DNA of 64,000 nt, taken from positions 62,001 to 126,000 of the forward strand of contig NZ_NWSV01000006.1 of NCBI RefSeq assembly GCF_002531935.1. The letters run 5' to 3'. Every line of letters begins with the position of its first letter. The first letter of the stretch is position 1. This DNA is from Rhizobium chutanense (GTDB taxonomy: Bacteria > Pseudomonadota > Alphaproteobacteria > Rhizobiales > Rhizobiaceae). The position numbers and the translations under genes are program-made. The notes below the pieces were generated by a model. That model was given only the letters and a program-made list of their open reading frames with translations, did not search any database and was not told where the DNA came from. Positions 26,969-36,024 of the stretch are shown in pieces.

Positions 26969-29323
26969 TCACTTGCCCATGATCAGATCGAGCAGCGTCG
27001 TGCGCCGGGGCTGGACGGAAGAGGTCGTCGGCGGCGACCCGACATCCCCCGGCGGAATCATGTTCTCGTCGCCCGAACCGCCGCCTTCGGCAATGTCTGC
27101 AGGCGGAACAGGACCGTTGCCGGAGGTTGCCGACGGCTGCCGGACAGGCGCTTGCGGATAGCGGTTGGCATTGTCGTTGCCGCCGAAGACGCCGGAAATG
27201 ATGCCGCTGATCGTCGATGGCGGCGCTTCGGCCGTCATCGGTTGCCCGCTTCCCGCTTGTCCATCACCCCCTTGTCCATCACCAGGGGCTGCCTGCGCCA
27301 TCGGCTGGCCGCTGTTCGGATCGCCGATCAGCTGGCCGTTGCCGAAGAGCGGCGCCGGTGAAAGACCCTTGTGGGCGGCGATCATGAATTCCTTCCAGGC
27401 CTTGGCCGGCAGGCCGCCGCCGGTCACCTTCTTCATCGGCTTGCCGTCGTCATTGCCGAACCAGACCCCGGTGGTGAGGTTGCTGGTGAAGCCGACGAAC
27501 AGGGCGTCGCGGGAATTCTGCGTCGTGCCGGTCTTTCCGGCCGCCTGCCAGCCCGGGATCTTGGCGCTCTTGCCGGTGCCGTTGTCGATGACGCCCATCA
27601 TCATCGTGTCCATCTGGGCGGCGATCTGCTCGGACAGCACGCGCGGCGGGCTGTCATAGGTATTTTCGTAGAGAACCTTGCCCTCGGCGGTCGTCACCCG
27701 GCGGATGACGTGCGGCGTTGCCTTGTAGCCGCCGTTCATGAAGGCGGCATAGGAGGCGGTGAGCTCCATCAGCGACACTTCCGAGGTGCCGAGCGCGATC
27801 GAGGCGTTCGGCTGCAGCTCGCTTTCGATGCCGAGCCGATGGGCGAGTTTGATCACCTGGTCCGGCCCGTCATACATCACCAGCTGCGCGGCCACCGTGT
27901 TCAGCGATTTGGCGAGCGCTGTCGCCAGCGTCACCTCGCCATTGTATTTCTTCTCGTAATTTTCGGGCGTCCAGTCGCCGATGCGGATCGGCGCGTCGTT
28001 GAACACCGAAAAGGGCGTCAGCCCCTTTTCAAGCGCTGCGGCATAGACGAAGGGCTTGAACGAGGAGCCCGGCTGGCGTTTGGCCTTGACGGCGCGGTTG
28101 AACTGGCTCGCCGCATAATCCCTGCCGCCGACCAGCGCCCGGATCGCGCCGGTGCCGTCGATCGAAACGAGGGCCGCCTGCGAGGCGTCGAGCTTGCCGC
28201 CTTCCTTGTCGAGTACGTCGACCAGCGATTGCTCGGCCTTCTTTTCCAGCGATTTGTCGATGGTCGTGTCGACGACGACGTCTTCCTTGACGTCGCCGAT
28301 CAGGCCCGGCAGCTCGTCCATCACCATGTCGGCGACATAGTGGCCGGCGCCCGACCAATAGCTTTTGGCCGAAGCCGGAGTCTGCGACATCGCCGTCTTG
28401 ACTTCGGAATCGGTGATGAAACCCTGTTCGCGCATGGCCGCGAGTACAAGCTGGGCGCGTGCATTGGCGGCGTCCGCATCGCGGGCCGGCGAAAGCCGCG
28501 ACGGCGCCTTGAGCAGGCCGGCCAGCACTGCGGCCTCGCCGAGGTTCACGTCACGCGCCGATTTGTTGAAATAGCGGCGTGAGGCCGCCTCGACGCCATA
28601 GGCGTTCGATCCGAAGAACACCCGGTTGAGATACATCGCAAGGATCTGGTCCTTGGTGTATTTCTGCTCCAGCCAGAGCGCCAGCAGCACTTCCTGCACC
28701 TTGCGTTCCAGCGTTCTCTCGGGGGAGAGAAAGAGGTTCTTGGCAAGCTGCTGCGTCAGCGTCGAGCCGCCCTGCACCATGTGGCCGGCCGTGAAGTTGG
28801 TGACGATGGCCCGGCCGAGACCGAGCGGATCGACGCCGAAATGCGAATAGAAGCGCCGGTCCTCGATGGCGATGACGGCTTCCGGAATATAGGGCGACAT
28901 GTTTTCGAGCGACAGCGCCTCGCCGCCGGTGGCGCCGCGATTGGCGATGACACTGCCGTCGACGGCGGTGATTTTGACGTTCGGCGGCCGTTCCGGGATC
29001 GCCCATGTGCTGGCGCTCGGCATGCGCGAACCGTAATAGAGCACGAGCCCGGCAACACCGATGCCGGCCCAGATGAACAGCACGACGCACCAGTAGATCA
29101 CGCGGCGCATAAAGCCGAACAGGCCGCCGCTTTCGCGCTCGCGCGGTTCTCGCCGCCGCCGCGGGGTGGGGCGTTCCGGCGGCGGTTTGGAACCGCGGCG
29201 CGGCGAAGATCTGTTTCCGACAACACGGTCATCGGCATCGAGCGAAAATTCGTCATCGTCGCGTGCCGGGCGGCCGCTGAAGGACGGTTCGATTCTGTCG
29301 CCTGATCTGCCTCTGCCTGCCAT
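26969..29323 (-). CDS. Class A penicillin-binding protein 1A
   Basis: A 784-aa bifunctional peptidoglycan synthase. An Arg/Pro-rich cytoplasmic tail (1-80) precedes one membrane helix (VIYWCVVLFIWAGIGVAGLV). The GT51 glycosyltransferase domain has AVIAIEDRRFYSHFGVDPLG and MVQGGSTLTQQLAKNLFL. The transpeptidase domain has the SxxK serine in PGSSFKPFVYAAAL, SLN in KSLNTVAAQ and KTGTT. A Gly/Pro/Gln-rich tail of about 130 residues follows. ATG 29323 and ATG 29344 are both possible; neither has a clear ribosome site, and 29323 fits the basic start MAGRGRSGD. Confidence 0.95.
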   Translation of the reverse strand: MAGRGRSGDRIEPSFSGRPARDDDEFSLDADDRVVGNRSSPRRGSKPPPERPTPRRRREPRERESGGLFGFMRRVIYWCVVLFIWAGIGVAGLVLYYGSRMPSASTWAIPERPPNVKITAVDGSVIANRGATGGEALSLENMSPYIPEAVIAIEDRRFYSHFGVDPLGLGRAIVTNFTAGHMVQGGSTLTQQLAKNLFLSPERTLERKVQEVLLALWLEQKYTKDQILAMYLNRVFFGSNAYGVEAASRRYFNKSARDVNLGEAAVLAGLLKAPSRLSPARDADAANARAQLVLAAMREQGFITDSEVKTAMSQTPASAKSYWSGAGHYVADMVMDELPGLIGDVKEDVVVDTTIDKSLEKKAEQSLVDVLDKEGGKLDASQAALVSIDGTGAIRALVGGRDYAASQFNRAVKAKRQPGSSFKPFVYAAALEKGLTPFSVFNDAPIRIGDWTPENYEKKYNGEVTLATALAKSLNTVAAQLVMYDGPDQVIKLAHRLGIESELQPNASIALGTSEVSLMELTASYAAFMNGGYKATPHVIRRVTTAEGKVLYENTYDSPPRVLSEQIAAQMDTMMMGVIDNGTGKSAKIPGWQAAGKTGTTQNSRDALFVGFTSNLTTGVWFGNDDGKPMKKVTGGGLPAKAWKEFMIAAHKGLSPAPLFGNGQLIGDPNSGQPMAQAAPGDGQGGDGQAGSGQPMTAEAPPSTISGIISGVFGGNDNANRYPQAPVRQPSATSGNGPVPPADIAEGGGSGDENMIPPGDVGSPPTTSSVQPRRTTLLDLIMGK

Positions 29324-29466
29324 CGCCGACCGGTGATACCCCATGTTCGATCGCGCCCGACCTCGCGGGCGACGTAATCATCCGGTTGAACTGTAATTGC
29401 GGCGATTTAACGGGGTATTAAGGACGGCGCGCGAAGGGATCGCAGCACTTTCCTGAGAGCGGACTT

Positions 29467-29688
29467 TCAGAACTGGCGGGCTTCGTAATCGTCGAGCGTT
29501 TCCGGGTCCTGCTTATATTCCCATTCGCCCAGATGAAAGCGGCGCCAGATCTGGCCGGAAGGGTTGAGCCGTGCCCCATCGACAAGCCGCACAGGAAAGA
29601 TTGGATTGTGTTTATGCCAGAGGGTCACATCTGTAGCGGCTGCCCGAGAGCCGAAAAGCCTTGGGAAAGCCAGGTAGTCTTGCGTCAT
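29467..29688 (-). CDS. Small hypothetical protein
   Basis: A 73-aa frame with a credible protein composition (DVTLWHKHNPIFPVRLVDGA and FHLGEWEYKQDPETLDDYEA), rich in Trp and His. GAGG lies upstream of the ATG at a long spacing. No signal peptide or membrane helix. Function unknown. It could be a remnant of a larger gene, because nothing related flanks it. Confidence 0.5.
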   Translation of the reverse strand: MTQDYLAFPRLFGSRAAATDVTLWHKHNPIFPVRLVDGARLNPSGQIWRRFHLGEWEYKQDPETLDDYEARQF

Positions 29689-29834
29689 CGGGATCCAGCC
29701 TCGAGCGGATCGAAATCAATCCGCAACGCCACAAAATTGCAACAAAGAATCCCGCAAGACAAGGGCATCACGATGCCCTCACAGCAAATTGTCGGCAATC
29801 TCTCGCAGGCGTAAATGCCGTTCATCGCGACTGT

Positions 29835-30067
29835 CACAAAAAAAGCATGTATCCCGTCGGCTTGCGCCCGCCGGCGCCGCGACAGACCGCTTTCGGCACT
29901 CCGCCGAATATCTTCTGTCAGGTTGGCGGAACCAATAGGCTCCGCGATTGTTTAAGAACAAGCGGGACAACCCCTCACGTCCCGCGCATGATCGGCCCGT
30001 CTCCCCTCAACACGTGCCGATCGACATCAGGCCCGGTGCATCCCTCACGGGAGCGCCGGGCTTTTTC
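29835..30067 (+). ncRNA. Candidate structured small RNA, chain of hairpins ending in a terminator
   Basis: No reading frame is convincing in 29689-30129, but the plus strand has successive stems: GACAGA/TCTGTC (29881-29919) enclosing TTCGGC/GCCGAA; GCGGGAC/GTCCCGC (29962-29985); GATCGGC/GCCGATC (29990-30023); and GCCCGG/CCGGGC (30032-30062) followed by TTTTT. The last three loops all contain CCCTCA, complementary to a TGAGGG ribosome-binding region. No plus-strand gene lies upstream for the terminator to end. TTGTCG and TAAATG spaced 17 bp (about 29790-29818) could be the promoter. The 5' end is a guess. Confidence 0.5.
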
Positions 30068-30129
30068 TTCAAATTTTCCCTCGGTTTGGCAAAACTCGAA
30101 AGAGGGAGGCGTCGCCGCCCCTCTCGGCT

Positions 30130-30801
30130 TTATTCGTCACAGGAGGGATCGCCGGGGCGGCAATCGAAATCCCTGCGGTCCGGTCTGCGATCATCGCCTC
30201 TCCGGTCGTCCCATCGCCGGCCATCCCGTTGCCGGTCACCCCTTTGCCGGTCATCCCCTTGCCGGTCATCCCCTTGATTGTCGTCGCGCCAGTCCCGGTC
30301 ACGATTGCGGTCGCGCCAATCTCTGTCGCGATCCCGGTTATCCCGATCACGATCTCGGCCATCCCGATCCCGGTTGTCGCGATCGCGGTAATAATAATCC
30401 GGGCCGCGGCTCCAGCGGTCACGCTCGCGATAGAAATCGCGATTGCGGTAGTAACGGTCCCAGTAATTGTCGACGTTGAAGCGGATCATCGGAATGCCGA
30501 GCGGGCGGTAATATTGGGGCCCGACATAGATCCGGCGCTGCTGATAGAGGGCCTGCACATACTGGCCGGAAACCCAGCCGCGGCCGCCATAAAACTCGAC
30601 GTCGCACCAATTGACCTCGGAGAGGCATCCGCGGATTTCGACGGAAGAGCCTGCCGGTATGACTGCGACGGCGGGATATCGGGTGCTTGGACCCGCTCGC
30701 ATATTGACGTTTGCCGTCGAGTAGCCTTCGGCGGCCTGCGCGATGGCAGGAGCCAGCACGAGCATGCCGATCGCTGCGATTTTAACAAAGAGATTTTTCA
30801 C
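30130..30801 (-). CDS. Secreted SH3 domain protein with Arg/Asp-rich tail
   Basis: A 223-aa exported protein. Residues 1-23 are a signal peptide (LFVKIAAIGMLVLAPAIAQA). An SH3_3-type domain follows (about 26-85; STANVNMRAGPSTRYPAVAV, GGRGWVSGQYVQAL). From about residue 110 the chain is low complexity, dominated by Arg, Asp, Tyr and Gln in RDRD and DDRQGD repeats, ending in DPSCDE. The repeats are visible in DNA as imperfect 15-bp units at about 30229-30280. It may bind peptidoglycan and carry a highly charged disordered tail. Partner unknown. Confidence 0.85.
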   Translation of the reverse strand: MKNLFVKIAAIGMLVLAPAIAQAAEGYSTANVNMRAGPSTRYPAVAVIPAGSSVEIRGCLSEVNWCDVEFYGGRGWVSGQYVQALYQQRRIYVGPQYYRPLGIPMIRFNVDNYWDRYYRNRDFYRERDRWSRGPDYYYRDRDNRDRDGRDRDRDNRDRDRDWRDRNRDRDWRDDNQGDDRQGDDRQRGDRQRDGRRWDDRRGDDRRPDRRDFDCRPGDPSCDE

Positions 30802-31118
30802 GCTTCTCAGTCCTTGTTGGCACGGTATTCAGCAGCGCCTGGCCGCGTTTCCGTGGCATCAGCGGCTGAAACAAAAGACGGAAGTGATGGCCCGCAATTG
30901 TCCGATTCGGGCATCATTCATCTTTTCTTTCAATGGCTTATATGCAGTTCGCGATGAACGCAGCTTGAACGGTGAAACTTTTGTCGGCGCCTTGCAGCCG
31001 CAAATAGCCGAACGGCGGCCGGCCGTTAACCGCCCATTAACCTTTCGGGGCCAGTCTCACGGCAATACCGCTTTCTCCTTGACCACGGATGAACTGGCAC
31101 TGAGGTGAGCGGACGACG

Positions 31119-31145
31119 AAAGGCCGGTTTGCACCGGCCTTTTTG
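31119..31145 (+). terminator. Rho-independent terminator
   Basis: AAAGGCCGGT and ACCGGCCTTT form a 10-bp stem with loop TTGC, followed by TTTTT on the plus strand. No plus-strand gene precedes it in 30802-31118, so it may end an unseen transcript or, on the minus strand, weakly terminate the dipeptidase mRNA. Nothing else is seen in this 390-bp gap. Confidence 0.75.
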
Positions 31146-31192
31146 TCATAGCGATTGCATCGCGTGTCTTGACTGAGCGCGTGCCGTTTCCC

Positions 31193-32581
31193 TCAGGCGG
31201 CGAGCGCCTGAAGAATCCGCACCCAGGAACGGATGCCCTTGTGGTACGAGACAAGCTCGTATTTCTCGTTCGGCGAGTGGATTCGATCATCGGCGAGGCC
31301 GAAGCCGACGAGCAGCGATTCCATGCCGAGCATCTTCTGGAAATCGCCGACGATCGGGATCGACCCGCCCATGCCGATGACGATGGCGGGTTTCGGCCAC
31401 TCATCGGAAAGCGCGGTCTTCGCCTTGGTCAGAACCGGCGAATCATAGGAGAGGTGGATCGCCGGCGAACCGCCATGCGGATGGAATTCGACCGAGCAAT
31501 CGGCCGGAATCTTCGACCTGACATAGGCGCGGAAAGCTTCGCGGATGGCGGCCGGATCCTGCGTGCCGACGAGACGGAACGAAACCTTCGCCGAAGCCTT
31601 GGCGGCAATCACCGTCTTGAAGCCTTCGCCGGTATATCCGCCCCAGATGCCGTTGACCTCCGCGGTTGGCCGCGCCCAGGTGAGTTCCAGCACCGAGCGG
31701 CCCTTTTCGCCGGAAGGAATGGAAAGGCCGACGTCGCCGAGGAAGCTCTCGGCGGTCTTGCCGAGCGTTTCCCATGAGGCCTTGATATTGTCAGGAGTTT
31801 CCTCGACGCCGTCGTAGAAACCGTCAAGCGTGATGCGGCCCGTCTCGTCATGCAGGCCGGCCAGAGCCTCGACCAGAATATGAATCGGATTGGCCGCAGC
31901 ACCCCCGAAGAGGCCGGAATGCAGGTCGCGGTCGGCGGCCGTGACCACCACTTCCTCGCCGACGAGGCCGCGCAGTGCCGCGGCAATCGCCGGCGTGTCG
32001 CGGTCCCACATGCCGGTATCGCAGACCAGCGCATAATCGGCCTTGAGCTCGGCGGCATTGGCCTCGAGGAAGGGCTTCAGCGACGGCGAGCCGGATTCTT
32101 CCTCGCCTTCGAAGAGAATGGTGATGCGGCAGGGAAGCGCGCCGTTGATTTCCTTATAGGCGCGGCAGGCCTCGACGAAGGTCATCAGCTGGCCCTTGTC
32201 GTCGGAGGTGCCGCGGCCGGTCAGGATCTTGCGGCCGTCGCCGACATCCTTGATCGACGGCTCGAAGGGGTCGTTTTCCCAGAGCTCGATCGGGTCGACC
32301 GGCTGCACGTCGTAATGGCCGTAGAAGAGAACATGCGGCGCATCGGCGGAAGCGCCGGCATGGTGGGCGACCACCATCGGGTGGCCTGGGGTGTCGCGCA
32401 CCGAAGCCGTAAAGCCGAGCGTCTGGAGATAGGCGACGAGCCATTCGGCGGCTTTGCGGCATTCGGCCTTGAAGGCGGGATCGGTGGAAATCGACTGGAT
32501 GCGCAAAAGCTCGAACAGTTTTTCGAGGCTCGATGAAAGGTTCTGGTCCGCGCGTGCAAGCACCTGTTGTACATCGGTCAT
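31193..32581 (-). CDS. M20 family dipeptidase
   Basis: A 462-aa zinc peptidase of the ArgE/DapE/CNDP clan. The first metal site is FYGHYDVQPVDP and the bridging Asp lies in GRGTSDDKGQL; the catalytic Glu pair is in ILFEGEEESGSPSL; further metal ligands are in ALVCDTG and near the C-terminal end (SPNEKYEL). The dimerisation domain sits at about 215-330. Substrate is probably a dipeptide or carnosine-like compound. AAGGAGT lies 7 nt before the ATG at 32581. It is alone on its strand. Confidence 0.93.
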   Translation of the reverse strand: MTDVQQVLARADQNLSSSLEKLFELLRIQSISTDPAFKAECRKAAEWLVAYLQTLGFTASVRDTPGHPMVVAHHAGASADAPHVLFYGHYDVQPVDPIELWENDPFEPSIKDVGDGRKILTGRGTSDDKGQLMTFVEACRAYKEINGALPCRITILFEGEEESGSPSLKPFLEANAAELKADYALVCDTGMWDRDTPAIAAALRGLVGEEVVVTAADRDLHSGLFGGAAANPIHILVEALAGLHDETGRITLDGFYDGVEETPDNIKASWETLGKTAESFLGDVGLSIPSGEKGRSVLELTWARPTAEVNGIWGGYTGEGFKTVIAAKASAKVSFRLVGTQDPAAIREAFRAYVRSKIPADCSVEFHPHGGSPAIHLSYDSPVLTKAKTALSDEWPKPAIVIGMGGSIPIVGDFQKMLGMESLLVGFGLADDRIHSPNEKYELVSYHKGIRSWVRILQALAA

Positions 32582-32795
32582 TTTCGACTCCTTCTTGAAA
32601 TTCGGCCGGACGATAGACCAAACCGGCAAGGCAGGCGAGGCGGAAAAAGCAAAAATGGACGGCGTGACAGGTGACCGGATTTAGATCGGCGTCGAGAAGA
32701 TTTGCCGGTTAATATAGAAGGGTTCTCTAATTCAATTTACAGTTATTTAGTACAACCTAAATAACCTGACTGAATTCAACTGTTCGGGGGGACGG

Positions 32796-35174
32796 ATGTT
32801 TTCGGTCATTACATGTATTCGGGATGATCACGATTGGCGGCTGGTGCTCGCGGCGGCCGTGGTTTGCCTGATCGGGGCGATGGCAGCGATGCTGCCGCTT
32901 TCCCGCGCTCAAGGATTCGATGGCGGGCGGCGCAAGCTCTGGATCGGCGCCTCGGCTTTCGCCTTCGGCACCGGCGTATGGGCAACGCACTTCATCGCGA
33001 TGCTGGCCTATGACGGCGGCATGCCGATCAGCTACCGGCTGGGCCTGACGGCCCTTTCCTTCCTCCTGTCGGTTGCCGGTTCATGGGCGGCTATCCTCAT
33101 CGCTTCGCAAAGCCGCAGCAGATTTTCGCACATCCGCGGCGGCGTCCTGATGGCGTTCGGCATCGCCTCGATGCATCTGACCGGCATGCAGGCGATCGAG
33201 ACACAGGCGGTCATCCGCTACGATCCCATGATGACGCTGAGTGCGGTTCTCGCCGGAGCACTGCTGTCGAGCGCCGCCTTCCACGCCTTCTTCCGGTTGA
33301 AGGGACTGAGGCGCCTTCTCACCTCGTCCGTCACCTTCGTCCTGGCGATCTGCGCTCTCCACTTCATTTCGATGGCCAGCATCACGCTCGTGCCGGACCC
33401 CGGCAAGGAGCTTCCGGCAACCGTGCTCGATACCAGCCTGCTCGCCGCGATCGTCGTGGTGGCGGCGACGGCTCTCATTCTGATCGCTATCGCGGTGGTC
33501 TTTATCGAAAGTCGCCTGACGGATCTGAGGGGGCTCGCAAATGCCTCGCAGGAAGGGCTGCTGATCCTGCGGGAAGGCAGGATCATCGACGCCAACGAAC
33601 GCTTCCTGGGGCTTTCCGGCTGGAAGCTTGCCGATCTCTCGGGCAAGGCGCCATCGGTTGTTCTGACCGCCGCCCAGGGACAGAACAGGCCCGGCGAGAC
33701 GCTGCTCAACACCAGGAGCGGCAAGGAGATCGCCGTCGAACTGAATACGAGCAGGATCGTCTATCGCGGCCATAACTGCGATGTGCTGGCGGTGCGCGAT
33801 CTCACCGAGCGCAGGCAGGCCGAGGAGCTGATCGAACACCTTGCCCACCACGATGTTCTCACCGATCTTCCGAACCGGTCGTTGTTCGACACGCGCATCC
33901 GCCAGGCGCTGCAGATGGCCGAGCGAAAGAACAGCGAGGTTGCTCTCTTCTATATCGATCTCGATCGCTTCAAGACCGTCAACGATATTTTCGGCCACGC
34001 CGAGGGCGACCGAATTCTCTGCAAGGTCGGCTCGATCCTGCGTCGCGTGGCCGATGAAAGCGATACGATCGCCCGCCTCGGCGGCGATGAATTTGCCATC
34101 ATCCAGCCCGCCGGACAGCAACCGGCGGCCGCCCAAAAGCTTGCGGCTGATATCATCGACGAATTCGCCGCCGAGATGGACACCGCCCGTGACCCCACGG
34201 CCGTCGGCGTCAGCCTCGGCATCGCGCTCTTTCCAAGAGATGGGCGCACGGCCGAAGAACTCTGCAACAACGCCGATACCGCGCTCTACCGCGTCAAGCA
34301 TGACGGTCGCGGCAGAGCCTGTTTCTTCGACGCGGAAATGGACGAAGCGGCGCGGAACCGCCGCCAGATCGAAAGCGACCTGCGCCACGCCATTACCCGC
34401 AACCAGCTCAATGTCAGCTATCAGCCGATCCTCAATGCCCAGAGCGGCGAGATCACCGGCTACGAGGCCTTGATGCGCTGGCATCGGCCGGGCCACGGCA
34501 TGACGGAGCCCGACGTTTTCATCCCGATCGCCGAGGAAAGCGGGTCGATCGTTCAGCTCGGCGAATGGATATTGCAGCAGGCCTGCATGGAGGCCGCGCG
34601 CTGGCCGCAGCCGCTGACGATTGCAGTCAATGTTTCGCCGGTGCAGTTCATGCTGCCCAACCTTTGCGAACGGGTCGAGGCGGTTCTCGCCGAAACGGGG
34701 CTCGCACCCGATCGGCTGGAACTCGAGATCACCGAGGCGGCCCTGATCCGCGATCGCGACCGGGTGATGGCAACGCTGCAGCGCCTGTATAAGTTAGGGG
34801 TGCACATCGTCATGGACGATTTCGGCACCGGCTTCTCTTCGCTCTCGAACCTGCGCTCGTTTCCCTTCGACAAGATCAAGGTCGACCGCAGCTTCACCGG
34901 CGTGCTGGAGCATGATGCGGCGGCGCGATCGATCGTGCGCGCTATCATCGGTCTCGGCCACAGCCTCGGCATGCCCGTCGTCACCGAGGGTGTGGAAACG
35001 GAGATGCAGCGGCAGATCGTCGTCGAGGAAGGCTGTGCGCAGGTGCAGGGACTGTTGCTCGGCAAACCGGACATCGAGCCGAGCATGAAGCAGGCCGCCC
35101 GCAAGAGCTTCCTGTCGGGGCAGGCCGGGACCGGCATGCAGCCGCCGCGGCGCACACGCCTTGTCAGCGAATGA
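32796..35174 (+). CDS. Membrane MHYT-PAS-GGDEF-EAL cyclic-di-GMP protein
   Basis: A 792-aa signalling enzyme. The N-terminal MHYT domain (about 1-235, seven helices) has three motif copies: THFIAM, MHLTGM and LHFISM, proposed to bind copper and sense a gas or redox state. A PAS-like region follows (about 245-345). The GGDEF domain has RLGGDEF near 427, but the usual inhibitory RxxD is DESD, so product inhibition is probably lost. The EAL domain has YEALMRW near 555, EITEAAL, DDFGTGFSSLSNL and VTEGVE, all intact. Either cyclase or phosphodiesterase activity is possible. A GGGGGGA precedes the ATG. Confidence 0.94.
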   Translation: MFSVITCIRDDHDWRLVLAAAVVCLIGAMAAMLPLSRAQGFDGGRRKLWIGASAFAFGTGVWATHFIAMLAYDGGMPISYRLGLTALSFLLSVAGSWAAILIASQSRSRFSHIRGGVLMAFGIASMHLTGMQAIETQAVIRYDPMMTLSAVLAGALLSSAAFHAFFRLKGLRRLLTSSVTFVLAICALHFISMASITLVPDPGKELPATVLDTSLLAAIVVVAATALILIAIAVVFIESRLTDLRGLANASQEGLLILREGRIIDANERFLGLSGWKLADLSGKAPSVVLTAAQGQNRPGETLLNTRSGKEIAVELNTSRIVYRGHNCDVLAVRDLTERRQAEELIEHLAHHDVLTDLPNRSLFDTRIRQALQMAERKNSEVALFYIDLDRFKTVNDIFGHAEGDRILCKVGSILRRVADESDTIARLGGDEFAIIQPAGQQPAAAQKLAADIIDEFAAEMDTARDPTAVGVSLGIALFPRDGRTAEELCNNADTALYRVKHDGRGRACFFDAEMDEAARNRRQIESDLRHAITRNQLNVSYQPILNAQSGEITGYEALMRWHRPGHGMTEPDVFIPIAEESGSIVQLGEWILQQACMEAARWPQPLTIAVNVSPVQFMLPNLCERVEAVLAETGLAPDRLELEITEAALIRDRDRVMATLQRLYKLGVHIVMDDFGTGFSSLSNLRSFPFDKIKVDRSFTGVLEHDAAARSIVRAIIGLGHSLGMPVVTEGVETEMQRQIVVEEGCAQVQGLLLGKPDIEPSMKQAARKSFLSGQAGTGMQPPRRTRLVSE

Positions 35175-35180
35175 TCCCGG

Positions 35181-35612
35181 TCAGAGCGCCTTGGCGTTTT
35201 CCAGAAGCCGGCGGATATATTCGAGCGTCAACTCGCGCTCGAAAACCCGAAAACCTTTGAACAGCGCAAGATCGGCCTCACGCGCCGTCTCGATCGCTTG
35301 CGCTTCCATGGCGCGGGCCTTCGGCGTCAGGAAGAGCAGTTGCGCCCGCTTGTCGGATGGATGTGGCCGGCGTTCGATCAACCCGTCGCGGACCATGCGC
35401 GAAAGCGTGTTGGCCATGGTTGCCTGCTCGATATCGACCCTTTCGAGAAGCTGTTTCTGGGTCAGCCCGTCCTCGGCCCAGAGTTCCAGCAGAATGGGGA
35501 ACTGACCCGGAGAAAAACCGAGCCCGACCGCGCGCTGGTGCAGCGAGCGGGCAAAACCCTTCGCCAGCTGGCTGGCAAGGTAAGCTCCCGATTCCATGCG
35601 GTTAAATCCCAT
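35181..35612 (-). CDS. MarR family transcriptional regulator
   Basis: A 143-aa dimeric winged-helix regulator. The recognition helix region is QLLERVDIEQATMANTLSRM and the wing RRPHPSDKRAQLLFLT, both classic MarR. The ligand is unknown. Start at 35612 or the ATG at 35597; neither has a clear ribosome site. It converges on the MHYT-GGDEF-EAL gene (6-nt gap), and its upstream region contains the alpha-r7-like sRNA, transcribed on the same strand. Confidence 0.92.
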   Translation of the reverse strand: MGFNRMESGAYLASQLAKGFARSLHQRAVGLGFSPGQFPILLELWAEDGLTQKQLLERVDIEQATMANTLSRMVRDGLIERRPHPSDKRAQLLFLTPKARAMEAQAIETAREADLALFKGFRVFERELTLEYIRRLLENAKAL

Positions 35613-35711
35613 GATTGCAAGTTAGGCTCAAAACCATGCCGGAGACAATGCAGCAAATCGCATGCGATGCTCCAAAATATGCAAGCCGCGACGATAATTT
35701 CGAGTGCCTGG

Positions 35712-35861
35712 AAAAACAAAAGTCGCCATGGCCTGGAGGTTGGCCATGGCGACCTTAAAGTGGGGACAAAGGCCCGGAGAGGGGGATAAGGCCTTTGTCC
35801 AAGCCTGACGCGGCGGGGGACAAGCCGGTGATCAGACCCGCGGCGCGATCAAGCGCCGGTG
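35712..35861 (-). ncRNA. alpha-r7 (Smr7C-like) trans-acting small RNA
   Basis: On the minus strand CTTGAA (35891-35896) and ACAAAT (35868-35873), 17 bp apart, form a promoter placing the start near 35861. The RNA of about 150 nt has a GC-rich 5' hairpin, a perfect 11-bp stem GGACAAAGGCC/GGCCTTTGTCC (35764-35800) and a 12-bp terminator stem GTCGCCATGGCC/GGCCATGGCGAC (35722-35753) followed by TTTTGTTTTT. Size, three-hairpin form and position between a MarR gene and polA match the rhizobial alpha-r7 family as I recall it. The 3' end is well supported, the 5' end is inferred. Confidence 0.75.
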
Positions 35862-36024
35862 ACATCGATTTGTGTCCGCAAATGTGGTTTTTCAAGGGTC
35901 ACGCCACGTTACAAATCGGTAACAGTTTGGTGAGCCGGGCTCCTGACCGCCGAGCGTGGGGAATCGATTTCACGCACCGAACTTTATATGGACCTCGTCC
36001 CGTGCCCGCGCTATCCATGCACGC

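Noticed and set aside
29835-30067. Assignment of the hairpin RNA as 6S, tmRNA or RNase P RNA
   Set aside because: A long closing stem can be drawn, but it competes with stronger local hairpins. No tmRNA tag frame or RNase P core motif is present.
30229-30280. Short tandem repeats that could suggest a CRISPR-like array
   Set aside because: They are imperfect 15-bp units without spacers and encode the Asp/Arg/Gln-rich tail of the SH3 protein.
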